The notes beneath the pieces were generated by a model that saw only the letters and a program-made list of their open reading frames with translations, ran no database searches and was not told where the DNA came from. 51,055 nt of DNA from Burkholderiales bacterium (GTDB lineage Bacteria; Pseudomonadota; Gammaproteobacteria; Burkholderiales; Burkholderiaceae_D), in the NCBI GenBank assembly GCA_026399895.1, contig JAPLQC010000088.1, forward strand, positions 1-51,055, given 5' to 3'. Below are positions 35,671 to 44,271 of the stretch, in pieces. Position 1 is the stretch's first letter; the number at the start of each line of letters is the position of its first letter. The position numbers were made by a program, and so were the translations under genes.

Positions 35671-36456
35671 TTGTTTTTTTCTCTTTGGCGTCACCGCAGC
35701 CTGGTCATTGAACTCACCAAGCGAGAATTCTCAGGCAAATATCGCGGCTCTTTCGGTGGCCTTGTTTGGTCGTTCGCACAGCCTTTGTTTTTGCTCGCGG
35801 TGTACACCATTGCCTTTGGGGTCATCCTCAAAGCGCGCTGGGGGTTTTCTGGAAGCACCAAGGAATACGCACTCATGTTGTTCGCGGGTTTGATTGTTTT
35901 CAACGCATTTTCTGAGGTGCTTAGCAAGTCGACAGCACTGATCACAACCACCCCAAATTTCGTTAAAAAAGTGGTGTTCCCGCTGGAGCTCCTGCCCGTC
36001 ATTACGGTGACCACAGCAATGCTGCATGCTCTTATTGGCGTCTGCGTATGGCTGGCCGGCTACGTTTTGTTTATGGGCGCGCCAAATGTAAAGGTAGTAA
36101 TTTTCCCGTTGGTGTTGATTTGCTTTGTGCCTGTGCTTTTGGGACTGGGGTGGTTGCTATCGTCAGTGGGCGTCGTAGTCAAAGACCTTAGCCAACTGAC
36201 CGGTATGCTCAACCATACCTTACTGTTTTTGACTCCCATTTTTTACAGCATTGAAGCGGCCCCCCCGTTGCTCCAAAACTTGCTTATGCTCAATCCGCTG
36301 ACCTTTGTAGTCGAACAATTCCGTTTGGTGTTGTTCTACGGACAAATGCCCGCCCTGAAGGGCTTGGCGGTTTATTTCGGTCTAGCCTCTGTTTTCGCTT
36401 GGGTTTCTTTTGCATTGTTCAAACGGTTACGCCCCAGCTTTGCGGACATGGTGTGA
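35671..36456 (+). CDS. wzm: ABC-2 type polysaccharide export permease (Wzm-like)
   Basis: Membrane subunit of an ABC exporter for lipid-linked O-antigen or capsule. The 261-residue product has six hydrophobic spans and begins SLWRHRSLVIELTKREFSGK, followed by YRGSFGGLVWSFAQPLFLLA, the standard start of the Wzm/TagG family. The only start available is TTG at 35671, after a weak GGGTGA site and two bases behind the manC-remnant stop. Translation may thus be coupled to the remnant. Three bases separate its stop from the wzt start. Confidence 0.92.
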   Translation: MFFSLWRHRSLVIELTKREFSGKYRGSFGGLVWSFAQPLFLLAVYTIAFGVILKARWGFSGSTKEYALMLFAGLIVFNAFSEVLSKSTALITTTPNFVKKVVFPLELLPVITVTTAMLHALIGVCVWLAGYVLFMGAPNVKVVIFPLVLICFVPVLLGLGWLLSSVGVVVKDLSQLTGMLNHTLLFLTPIFYSIEAAPPLLQNLLMLNPLTFVVEQFRLVLFYGQMPALKGLAVYFGLASVFAWVSFALFKRLRPSFADMV

Positions 36457-36458
36457 TC

Positions 36459-37757
36459 ATGAGTGATATCGCTATTTCTGTCAGTAACGTCAGCAAGTGT
36501 TACCGTGTTTTTGATAATCAGCGCGCGCGGTTACTGCACGCAGTATGGCCAGCACACATAAAGGGTATGCAAGAAATCTATGCACTAAAAGACATTAACT
36601 TTGAAATCAAGCGCGGTGAATCGGTAGCCATTATTGGCCGCAATGGCGGCGGCAAGAGTACGCTGCTTGAGATATTGACAGGAACCCTGACCCCGACAAC
36701 CGGTAGCGTAAAAGTCAATGGCCGCGTATCCGCACTCCTAGAGCTCGGCAGCGGGTTCAACCCAGAGTATTCGGGTAGAGATAATGTAATTTTGAACGGT
36801 CTATTACTTGGTCTAAGCAAAAACGAGATATTGAGCCGGTTTGGCGAAATTGAAGCATTTGCCGAAATTGGCTCTGCTATAGACCGTCCTGTAAAAACCT
36901 ATTCCAGCGGCATGACGATGCGGCTGGCATTTGCGGTGCAGGTGCTGTGTGATCCGGATATTCTCATTATTGATGAAGCGCTGAGCGTAGGTGATTTTTT
37001 CTTTCAGCAAAAATGTCTTAGACACATCAGTGAGTTATGCGGCAGCGGCGTTACTCTGCTGTTTGTTTCGCACGATATGGGATCAGTGCGTGATTTATGC
37101 AGCCGTACCATTTATCTAGAGCAGGGGTGCATGGCCTGGGATGGTGGGGTGAATGCAGGTATTCAGCTTTACCTAACTGAAGGTCAGTCAATAAAAAAGC
37201 AAAAGAAAGTACTTGTTACGCAAGAAGATTCACAAGCTACCAACGCTCCTCCCGTTTGGGGAGAGGGTGCCCTCTGGCAGGCTGAGGCAGTGGAAGCTAA
37301 GGCAACACAAATCCTAGCTGTGAAAGTTGAGAGTGATTGTGGCGATCCAGTACAAGAGGTGCGAATTGGCGAAAAGCTTCGCATCGCGGTGTGGTATCGG
37401 GCAAATGAAGACAAACCGGTGCATATCAGCGTGACTTTCAAAAACCGGTACGATCAAGTTGTTAACTCTACAAGCTCGTTTACTTTAGACGCATCAATGC
37501 CTTCAAGCACAAGTAAAGCCGTTACGGCATATGTGTTTGAACTCGAAATGACTATTGAAGCCGGGCAGTACTCTGCGATGGTGAATTTAGGTCATCTGGG
37601 TGAAAAGCCCAACCAAGGAGTTGTACTTGATGAAACAACATGGTTTGGTCCGCTAGAAATAAAGTGGGATTACTTGGCTGATACTGCACCGTTCTTGGGT
37701 ATGTTTGGGTTGCCTGCTCGGGCAGTTACAAATTCTGAACGCCGAAAGGACGCATAG
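36459..37757 (+). CDS. wzt: ABC polysaccharide export ATPase with C-terminal substrate-binding domain (Wzt-like)
   Basis: ATPase partner of Wzm, 432 residues from the ATG at 36459. The nucleotide-binding domain (1-245) has Walker A GRNGGGKST (about 60-68), signature TYSSGMTMRLAF and Walker B DILIIDEALSVGD. The extra C-terminal domain (about 280-432) is a beta-sandwich of the Wzt carbohydrate-binding type (KLRIAVWYRANEDKPVHISV, IEAGQYSAMVNLG). In known systems this domain recognises a modified chain end, so the neighbouring methyltransferase-like genes may make the cap it reads. The TAG stop overlaps the GTG start of the next gene by one base. Confidence 0.94.
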   Translation: MSDIAISVSNVSKCYRVFDNQRARLLHAVWPAHIKGMQEIYALKDINFEIKRGESVAIIGRNGGGKSTLLEILTGTLTPTTGSVKVNGRVSALLELGSGFNPEYSGRDNVILNGLLLGLSKNEILSRFGEIEAFAEIGSAIDRPVKTYSSGMTMRLAFAVQVLCDPDILIIDEALSVGDFFFQQKCLRHISELCGSGVTLLFVSHDMGSVRDLCSRTIYLEQGCMAWDGGVNAGIQLYLTEGQSIKKQKKVLVTQEDSQATNAPPVWGEGALWQAEAVEAKATQILAVKVESDCGDPVQEVRIGEKLRIAVWYRANEDKPVHISVTFKNRYDQVVNSTSSFTLDASMPSSTSKAVTAYVFELEMTIEAGQYSAMVNLGHLGEKPNQGVVLDETTWFGPLEIKWDYLADTAPFLGMFGLPARAVTNSERRKDA

Positions 37758-39466
37758 TGGGGGCTGTTAATTTTTCCCTTGATAAGCGTTTGGTTGATGC
37801 GCTTCAATCGATACTGCCTTTGCGAGTGCTAGTTGAAACCGGTACTTTTGAAGGTCAGTCTTTGGCTAACTTACAAGACACCTTTGAAGCACTTCACTCT
37901 GTTGAGCTTTCACATCAGTATTACCAATCTGCTGTTATGCGTTTTGCCGGGATCCACCACATCTATTTGTACCAAGGGGACTCGGCAACTGTATTGCGTC
38001 AATTAATTCCTCGGCTCGGCTCAGAAAGTATCCTTTACTTTTTAGATGCGCACTGGTGCGTTGCGATCAACGCCGTTGGCCAAACTTCGCAATGTCCCTT
38101 GCTGGAGGAGTTGCAAGCCATCGGAAAACTGAACGAACAATCCGTAGTATTGATTGACGATGCCAGATTATTTCTTGCGACACCACTTGCGCCGCATGAA
38201 GCCTCACATTGGCCAAGTTTTCACGATGTAGTTTCGATCCTCTTTTCGATGAGTTCCGAGCATGAGTTAATGGTTGTCAATGACGTGATTGCATATTTCC
38301 CAAAGCATGCTCACTCTGTGATGAAATCCTATGCACAGTCGTGCGGTACCGATTGGTTACTAGCGTCAAATTGCCTAAAAGAAAATGCTACAGTTATGCA
38401 GCAGCTGGTCGAAAAAGAAGCTGTCATTCAGGAGAAAGAAGCTGTCATTCAGGAGAAAGAAGCTGTCATTCAGGAGAAAGAAGCTGTTATCCAGACCTTG
38501 TCCAGAGCATTAAGGGCCCACCAACTCGCATATCGTTATTGGTCGCCTTTGCGATATGTCGGATACCCGCTGCACAGAATGTCTGAGATCATTCGGCCAA
38601 GGTTGGGGAATTTGAACCAATACCAAGCTCGTCCGTTAGGGTTGCGGCCCAATGATCAGATCTCGCTGCATGCGTGCCCACGCATCTCAATTGTTACACC
38701 CTCGTACAAGCAAGGTGATTACATCGAGCGCACTATCCAAAGTGTTTTTGAACAGACCTATCCGAATTTGCAGTATTTCGTACAAGACGGCGGCTCTATA
38801 GACGGCACTGTGGATGTGTTGAAACGATACGAAGAAAAGCTTTCAGGATGGGCATCGGAAAAAGACTCTGGCCAATCCCAAGCCATCAACCTGGGATTCA
38901 CCCATACCGATGGCGAGATCATGGCGTGGTTGAATTCAGATGACCTGCTATTGCCGGGTGCCTTGCATACTGTCGCTGACTACTTCAATCGTAATCCTGA
39001 TGTCGACGTTGTTTACGGTAATCGCCTACTGATCGACCAAAACGATATGGAGATTGGACGGTGGATCCTTCCTGGGCACGACAGTGATGTTCTATCCTGG
39101 GCGGATTACATTCCGCAGGAGACCCTATTTTGGCGACGTCGAATCTGGGAGAAGGTGGGTGGCAAGATTGACGAGTCGTTCCTTTTTGCGATGGATTGGG
39201 ATCTGTTGGTTCGTTTCAGAGAAGCGGGAGCCAAGTTTGGTCACATCCCGCAATTTCTTGGCGCGTTCCGCATTCACAACCACCAGAAGACTTCCGCTGC
39301 TATCAACGAGATTGGTCGTCTAGAGATGGATCGAATTCGTGAACGCATCTTGGGTAGAATTCCCCAGCACAAAGAAATTCGTAAAGCCGTTCTGCCATAC
39401 CTCGTGAAGCACATTGTTGTTGATATGGTTTTCCGAGTCAAAAGCCGACTGGGTTGGAGAGTATGA
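37757..39466 (+). CDS. fusion: methyltransferase-like domain - coiled coil - GT2 glycosyltransferase
   Basis: This 569-residue product has three parts. Residues 1-200 resemble a class I SAM-methyltransferase fold (VLVETGTFEGQSLANL, YLYQGDSATVLRQL, YFLDAHWC, VVLIDDARLF). Residues 219-246 are four copies of the heptad EKEAVIQ, a short coiled coil. Residues 310-569 are a GT2 glycosyltransferase (ISIVTPSYKQGDYIERTIQS, QDGGSIDGTVDVL, WLNSDDLL with the metal-binding Asp pair, and ESFLFAMDWDLLVRF). In other ABC-exported polymers, methyltransferase/coiled-coil proteins such as WbdD cap chains and set their length, so this may be the terminator or a chain-length ruler. Start GTG overlaps wzt; the stop overlaps the next ATG. 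Confidence 0.85.
   Translation: MGAVNFSLDKRLVDALQSILPLRVLVETGTFEGQSLANLQDTFEALHSVELSHQYYQSAVMRFAGIHHIYLYQGDSATVLRQLIPRLGSESILYFLDAHWCVAINAVGQTSQCPLLEELQAIGKLNEQSVVLIDDARLFLATPLAPHEASHWPSFHDVVSILFSMSSEHELMVVNDVIAYFPKHAHSVMKSYAQSCGTDWLLASNCLKENATVMQQLVEKEAVIQEKEAVIQEKEAVIQEKEAVIQTLSRALRAHQLAYRYWSPLRYVGYPLHRMSEIIRPRLGNLNQYQARPLGLRPNDQISLHACPRISIVTPSYKQGDYIERTIQSVFEQTYPNLQYFVQDGGSIDGTVDVLKRYEEKLSGWASEKDSGQSQAINLGFTHTDGEIMAWLNSDDLLLPGALHTVADYFNRNPDVDVVYGNRLLIDQNDMEIGRWILPGHDSDVLSWADYIPQETLFWRRRIWEKVGGKIDESFLFAMDWDLLVRFREAGAKFGHIPQFLGAFRIHNHQKTSAAINEIGRLEMDRIRERILGRIPQHKEIRKAVLPYLVKHIVVDMVFRVKSRLGWRV
38411..38494 (+). repeat. four 21-bp in-frame tandem repeats encoding EKEAVIQ heptads
   Basis: Units at 38411-38431, 38432-38452, 38453-38473 and 38474-38494 follow GAGAAAGAAGCTGTCATTCAG. 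The middle two are identical, the first differs by one base and the last by two. They can expand or contract without changing the frame. Confidence 0.95.
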
Positions 39467-39840
39467 AAAAAATTACCTTCCCCCTTACTCTCTGTTGCGC
39501 TTTATTGATGACCGCCTGTTGGCAAAAAGATGTCGGCCGTAGCTTTTACCCATCCGGAAAAGTTCGCACCGAAGCGACAGTCAGAAACGGATTACTGGAT
39601 GGTCCTTCGACAATGTATTACGAGAGTGGTGCAAAGATGAGTGAAGCGAACTACCGTGCTGGGCTTGTACATGGCAAAACAACCTCTTTCTATGAGAGAG
39701 GTTCAAAGAAGGCTGAAGCCGAATATCAGGATGGTGTTCTCCACGGCACCAGTATCAAGTGGTCGGAGGACGGCAGTGAACAGTCACGCTCCACATTCGT
39801 AAATGGTGTTCTTCAGGTTGCAACCGGCAACGTTGAATAA
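39463..39840 (+). CDS. MORN-repeat (YwqK-type) lipoprotein
   Basis: A 125-residue protein whose signal peptide (FPLTLCCALLMTAC) ends in the lipobox LMTAC. The mature part is a run of MORN-like repeats (SFYPSGKVRTEATVRNG-LLDG, MYYESGAKMSEANYRAG-LVHG, SFYERGSKKAEAEYQDG-VLHG, KWSEDGSEQSRSTFVNG). These are often annotated as 'YwqK family antitoxin', but nothing here suggests an antitoxin. A small periplasmic or outer-membrane lipoprotein inside a polysaccharide operon is unusual. The ATG overlaps the preceding stop (ATGA), and its 3' end overlaps the next gene. Confidence 0.85.
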   Translation: MKKITFPLTLCCALLMTACWQKDVGRSFYPSGKVRTEATVRNGLLDGPSTMYYESGAKMSEANYRAGLVHGKTTSFYERGSKKAEAEYQDGVLHGTSIKWSEDGSEQSRSTFVNGVLQVATGNVE

Positions 39841-42547
39841 TTGGGTGTTGCAGGGGCTTTTGTTGTCGCCCGCTTTAGGCATAGCGGTAACGATACTCCC
39901 AGTATTTTTTATTAACAGAATGGGAATCCCCGTCAAGGATTTCGGTGGTGTTTTGTTGCCTGCGCTGGCGTTGATGTCAGTGGTTCTGTTGGCCCTCAAT
40001 CGTCCAGTCTTTCCGATCAAGCGACTATTACCGTACATAGGGATCCTAGTCGGCGCCCTAGTTTTGGTCGGTCGACCGATGTTCAGCTATGGCTTTGACT
40101 GGTTGAGCTTTAGCAACGATGACATGGCTAACTATTGTTTGGCTGCGCAGCGGTTCTTAAATCACGGGTATTTTGACCAACCGAATTTAGATGATCTTGT
40201 AAATGGCAAGGATTACTCGCAGGCATACTGGTTCATGCATGCGGCTGGTGGCGTGCGCTCTGGCAGTGAACTGATGTTGGCTGTGGTTTGGGCATTCTCT
40301 GGGCTCAACGCGCATCAGATTTTTATGCCAGTCATCATGGCTTTACATTTAGCTTTGATTGCTGGAACAGGAGCAATGGTGGTAGGTGTGGGTAAAGCTA
40401 GACGCACACCGCTTATCGCCATGGGGTTGCTTGCGATTTCTCCGCTCACCTCACTCGGGACGCTTTACCAATTGATTGGACAAGTTGGCGGTCTGGCCTT
40501 GTTAACTGCGGGAATTACGCTCACCTATCGCCCTGTTTGCTTCAAAAATATCTTTGCACTTGTACGCGGAAGTGTGCCAGCTGCTTTCATCTTTGCCAGT
40601 ATCTTTGTCTGGTACCCGGAGGTGCTTCCATTCTTTGGTTTGGGATGGATTGTCTACTCATTACTAATGCTCATATTCAGCTGGCAAAGTGCACGGCTTT
40701 TGGTGAAGCCCGCCATAGTTGTTGGCATATTGGTGTTGATTGCGCTAAATAAGTATGTAATCTCCGCGATGACGTTCATGTTGGAGCAGGCGGCAGGTGG
40801 AATGCAGTCCGCCGACGTGAGTTCCGTTTTGTTTCCATACTTTCTAGTACCAAGTGGTATTGCTGCGTTTTGGGGGCTTATTCCAATTGCGGGCGATATA
40901 CACGAGCCATTCGTCTCATTTGGTATTGCTGGTGGTCTCATCCTATTTTTTTGGCTGGGGCGTTACGTTCTGCCAAAGCAAATCAAACGTGCCGATGCGC
41001 CTATCAGTGTGTTGCTGGTGATGATCACAATTGGCTTGCTCCTTTTTTACCGCAACAATGATTTTGGGCTCTTCAAGTTGGCGATGTTTGCGCAGCCATT
41101 TTTGATGGGTGTACTCGCGATTGAACTGGGTCGAATGAGATGGGGTCAAGCTCCTCGGTACGCAAAGACTACATTGCCTGCCATTTTTCTACCGCTAGCA
41201 ATATCCCAATATGGTTATGTTGGCAAAAGTACGGGGGAGGAGTTCGGTGGACTTAACGAAATTCCCCATGCCTCCGCATTAAAGGTCAACCGTCAGTTTG
41301 AGGGGTTAATAAAAAGCCTACCAAAAAAAGAAGGAACTTTTCCAGTGCTAGCAATAGCGACCTCAAACATCGTGCTTGCGAAGCTGCAATCTCTGTACAC
41401 AACCGGACTGCCAATTTTTTTTATGTCGAGGAATTTCTATGGAGAAAAGCAATCCCCGATTTATTCTTACATACGAAAAAACGAAGATCTAAAAAAAGCG
41501 GAGTCTGCAAAACAGTATATAAAATCAGAAATCGGTGAAAATGGATTCGACCTTCTAAAGCCTGGATTGATACCTAATAAAGATTTTCTTCTAATTTATA
41601 CATCAATTGACGACGAAATATTTAATAAGTACAAAAAGATATTAAGCGACGGCACATATTTTAATTATGCAAAATCACCTGAAAATTGGCTAGTTTTTCA
41701 TCACTCAAAGCTTGGGAATCATTATTACTTGGGTGATAGAGAATTCATATCCTTTTACCAGCTGGAAAGCGACCCTATGTTTCCTGGTCAAAAATTTTCT
41801 TCTTTGGGCAGATTTATTTTGCTGGAGGCCATGAACCCATCAAATCAGCCCCGGATGGTCATGGAATTGACCTCAACAGTCGCCAAGCAATTTGGCGGCG
41901 AGTTGCCGCAGCCGCGCGTTGAAAATTCAATGATGAATTTCGTCGGACGCGGCTCGGGAAGAGTAGTTTCAGAGCCACTCATACCATCGAAAGCTGACGG
42001 TTCCACCTATGTATCAATTGATATAGGGCGCGACGGTAAGCAATTTCCCAGCGCTGCTAAGGGGTTGATGATGCTCTACGGGCGCTCGATTCCTGCGGAC
42101 CAAAGGCGAATAACAGCTTTCGGCCGAGACATCTCTCTCATATCTGAAGAGCAATACCAAGCTATTAAGCCACCTGCCAACTTGCAAAGCTTTCCTGCCG
42201 ATCTGGCTAACAAGAACCTAGAGTATTCCGGGATCTATGAAGATGGTTGGATCTCGGAAAAGTCGTTCTTCTTTCTCTCCCCCAGTGCAACTTCAAAGTT
42301 CATCACCGTAACTGGAAGCGTCCCGCAGATCGATGACCCAGCGTTCTCTACAGTTTTGAAGATGAGCGTTAATGGAAAAGAGATTGCCTCTAAGAGTCTT
42401 GGGTTGGGCAACTTTGAATTTAAGGTGCCAGTGACATCGCAGGTTTCAAAACAGCGTATTGAACTTGCGTTTTCAAAATATCAAACGCTGCCAGGTGCTG
42501 ATGGACGGATTGCGCCCGCGAAGATTAATTTCATTGGATTTGAATAA
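39803..42547 (+). CDS. large polytopic membrane protein, candidate GT-C glycosyltransferase with periplasmic C-terminal domain
   Basis: A 914-residue protein with about 11-13 hydrophobic spans (residues 15-490) and a long soluble C-terminal half (about 500-914). The loop after the first spans contains FDWLSFSNDDMANYCLAAQR, with Asp106-Asp107. GT-C enzymes, which use polyprenyl-phosphate sugars in the periplasm, carry catalytic acids in just this first outer loop. The C-terminal part ends in a beta-rich segment. I do not recognise a named family. The start at ATG 39803 overlaps the lipoprotein gene by 38 bases; GTG at 39845 is possible. Bases about 41461-41640 are only ~29 % G+C, far below the rest of the gene. 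GtrB- and GtrA-like genes follow. Confidence 0.75.
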   Translation: MVFFRLQPATLNNWVLQGLLLSPALGIAVTILPVFFINRMGIPVKDFGGVLLPALALMSVVLLALNRPVFPIKRLLPYIGILVGALVLVGRPMFSYGFDWLSFSNDDMANYCLAAQRFLNHGYFDQPNLDDLVNGKDYSQAYWFMHAAGGVRSGSELMLAVVWAFSGLNAHQIFMPVIMALHLALIAGTGAMVVGVGKARRTPLIAMGLLAISPLTSLGTLYQLIGQVGGLALLTAGITLTYRPVCFKNIFALVRGSVPAAFIFASIFVWYPEVLPFFGLGWIVYSLLMLIFSWQSARLLVKPAIVVGILVLIALNKYVISAMTFMLEQAAGGMQSADVSSVLFPYFLVPSGIAAFWGLIPIAGDIHEPFVSFGIAGGLILFFWLGRYVLPKQIKRADAPISVLLVMITIGLLLFYRNNDFGLFKLAMFAQPFLMGVLAIELGRMRWGQAPRYAKTTLPAIFLPLAISQYGYVGKSTGEEFGGLNEIPHASALKVNRQFEGLIKSLPKKEGTFPVLAIATSNIVLAKLQSLYTTGLPIFFMSRNFYGEKQSPIYSYIRKNEDLKKAESAKQYIKSEIGENGFDLLKPGLIPNKDFLLIYTSIDDEIFNKYKKILSDGTYFNYAKSPENWLVFHHSKLGNHYYLGDREFISFYQLESDPMFPGQKFSSLGRFILLEAMNPSNQPRMVMELTSTVAKQFGGELPQPRVENSMMNFVGRGSGRVVSEPLIPSKADGSTYVSIDIGRDGKQFPSAAKGLMMLYGRSIPADQRRITAFGRDISLISEEQYQAIKPPANLQSFPADLANKNLEYSGIYEDGWISEKSFFFLSPSATSKFITVTGSVPQIDDPAFSTVLKMSVNGKEIASKSLGLGNFEFKVPVTSQVSKQRIELAFSKYQTLPGADGRIAPAKINFIGFE

Positions 42548-43513
42548 ATGAATACACATGTTTTCCCTGTGCCGCCTGCGAGCGCAGTCGAAATATCTCT
42601 CATCGTGCCGGTCTATAAAGAGGAGGCAAACATTCGCCCCTTCTTGGCGCGTGCCGAAGCTGTTTTTTCACGCATGCAAGTCAGCTACGAGATCATCTTT
42701 GCTCTTGATCCATCGCCGGACAATACAGAGGAAGTGATCCTTGAAGAAATCAATCGCAACCAAAGTATTAAATTACTCGTGTTTTCGCGCCGTTTCGGAC
42801 AGCCTGCGGCCACGATGGCGGGAATACTGAGTTGTACGGGTAAGACCTGCGTGGTGATCGATGTAGATCTTCAGGATCAGCCCGAGTTGATTGAGCAGAT
42901 GTACCAGAAGTTGGATGAGGGGTACGAGGTTGTCTACGCAAAGCGTCGTTCGCGCAAAGGTGAAACAGTCGTCAAGCGATTGATTGCACACGTCGGCTAT
43001 TCACTGATCAACAAGCTAAGCGATGTGCAGATTCCTCGCAATACCGGCGACTTCCGGATCATGACTCGACGCGTTATTGAGGAGCTGCGCCGGCTGAACG
43101 AATCCCATGGTTTTCTGCGTGGATTGGTGGCCTATGTCGGCTTTAAGCAGGCCTTTATTGAGTATGACCGTGATGAGCGATTTGCCGGTGCAGGCAACTA
43201 CAACAGGTTCACCGGGTCACTCAAGATCGGGCTAAACGGACTTATTAGTTTCAGTGCACGCCCTCTCTTCCTGATGTCTATCAGTGGCTTTGTTTTGGCC
43301 GGATTCAGCTTCCTTCTAGGCGCATGGTACGTTGTTCAGAAATTGATCGGAATCGATCTTACGCCCGGCTTATCGACAACGGTGCTCGTCGTTACCTTCT
43401 TTGCGGGCATTCAGCTTTTAGGCCTCGGTTTGATTGGCGAGTACGTTGGGCGCATATACGATGAAGTGAAGCGCAGGCCGATGTACATCGTCGGCAAGAG
43501 AGTTAACTTTTGA
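42548..43513 (+). CDS. polyprenyl-phosphate glycosyltransferase, GtrB/ArnC/DPM1-like
   Basis: This GT2 enzyme should transfer a sugar from its nucleotide to undecaprenyl phosphate on the cytoplasmic side. The 321 residues show EISLIVPVYKEEANIRPFL, the acceptor segment LVFSRRFGQPAATMAGI, the metal-binding VIDVDLQDQPELI, NTGDFRIMTRRV, and two C-terminal membrane spans (about 235-255 and 270-290) before GEYVGRIYDEVKRRP, all typical of GtrB/YfdH proteins. It starts directly after the stop of the 914-residue membrane protein and precedes a methyltransferase and a GtrA-like gene. Confidence 0.93.
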   Translation: MNTHVFPVPPASAVEISLIVPVYKEEANIRPFLARAEAVFSRMQVSYEIIFALDPSPDNTEEVILEEINRNQSIKLLVFSRRFGQPAATMAGILSCTGKTCVVIDVDLQDQPELIEQMYQKLDEGYEVVYAKRRSRKGETVVKRLIAHVGYSLINKLSDVQIPRNTGDFRIMTRRVIEELRRLNESHGFLRGLVAYVGFKQAFIEYDRDERFAGAGNYNRFTGSLKIGLNGLISFSARPLFLMSISGFVLAGFSFLLGAWYVVQKLIGIDLTPGLSTTVLVVTFFAGIQLLGLGLIGEYVGRIYDEVKRRPMYIVGKRVNF

Positions 43514-43548
43514 TCATTTATAAAAATCGTCCTACTTAAAATTTAACT

Positions 43549-44271
43549 ATGAATGATAAATGGCCAAAATTGTTTCCACCACTGACTCCGGCTCAGGCGG
43601 AAATCAGCGACGACTTCATGAAATATTGGCACGAGGTTCTACCGAAGCGTTACGGCATTGTTGACAGGTTCAACCACACTTACGCGGTTAAGGCCGCGCC
43701 CGCAAACTTTTCAAGAACACTCGAAATCGGCGCAGGTAATGGCGAGCACCTCAAGTACGAAAAGCTCAGCGCGGATCAAAAGGTAAATTACTTTGCAGTT
43801 GATATTCGCGAAAACATGGTGTCTGAGTTGCGTGCGCAGTTTCCGGATGTCAATGCGATCGTTGGCGACTGTCAAGGCGTTATGAGTTTTGAGGACGATT
43901 ATTTCGACCGAGTCCTAGCTATCCACGTTTTAGAACACCTTCCAAACTTACCTGCAGCCGTAAAGGAAATGCATCGACTCTGCAACAAAAGTAGGGGTGT
44001 ACTGTCGATCGTAATTCCTTGCGAGGGTAGTCTGGCATATTCACTGGCTAGAAAAATATCCGCACAGAGAGTCTTCGAGTCACGCTATAAGCAAAGCTAT
44101 CGCTGGCTGATAGAGCGAGAGCATATCAACCTCCCTCGTGAAATCTTTGAGGAACTAGCGCCATATTTTTCTCCGGTCTCATCTAGTTATTTTCCGATCC
44201 CAGTACCGCTTGAGTTTTGCAACCTTTGCATCGGCATGACATTTACTCCAAAGCGGTTAGTTGCTCAATGA
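43549..44271 (+). CDS. class I SAM-dependent methyltransferase
   Basis: A 240-residue soluble methyltransferase. Motif I is TLEIGAGNGEHLKYEK (about residues 60-75), motif II VNYFAVDIRENMVSEL, and motif IV DDYFDRVLAIHVLEHLPNLP, all of the Methyltransf_11 type. The substrate is unknown. It sits between the GtrB-like and GtrA-like genes and overlaps the latter (ATGA), which suggests that it acts on the same lipid-linked sugar or on the branch it forms. Start ATG at 43549, with no strong ribosome-binding site. Confidence 0.88.
   Translation: MNDKWPKLFPPLTPAQAEISDDFMKYWHEVLPKRYGIVDRFNHTYAVKAAPANFSRTLEIGAGNGEHLKYEKLSADQKVNYFAVDIRENMVSELRAQFPDVNAIVGDCQGVMSFEDDYFDRVLAIHVLEHLPNLPAAVKEMHRLCNKSRGVLSIVIPCEGSLAYSLARKISAQRVFESRYKQSYRWLIEREHINLPREIFEELAPYFSPVSSSYFPIPVPLEFCNLCIGMTFTPKRLVAQ

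Noticed and set aside
39463..39840. YwqK gene as the antitoxin of a toxin-antitoxin pair
   Set aside because: The family label is misleading: the protein has a lipoprotein signal and MORN-like repeats, and no toxin-like gene accompanies it.
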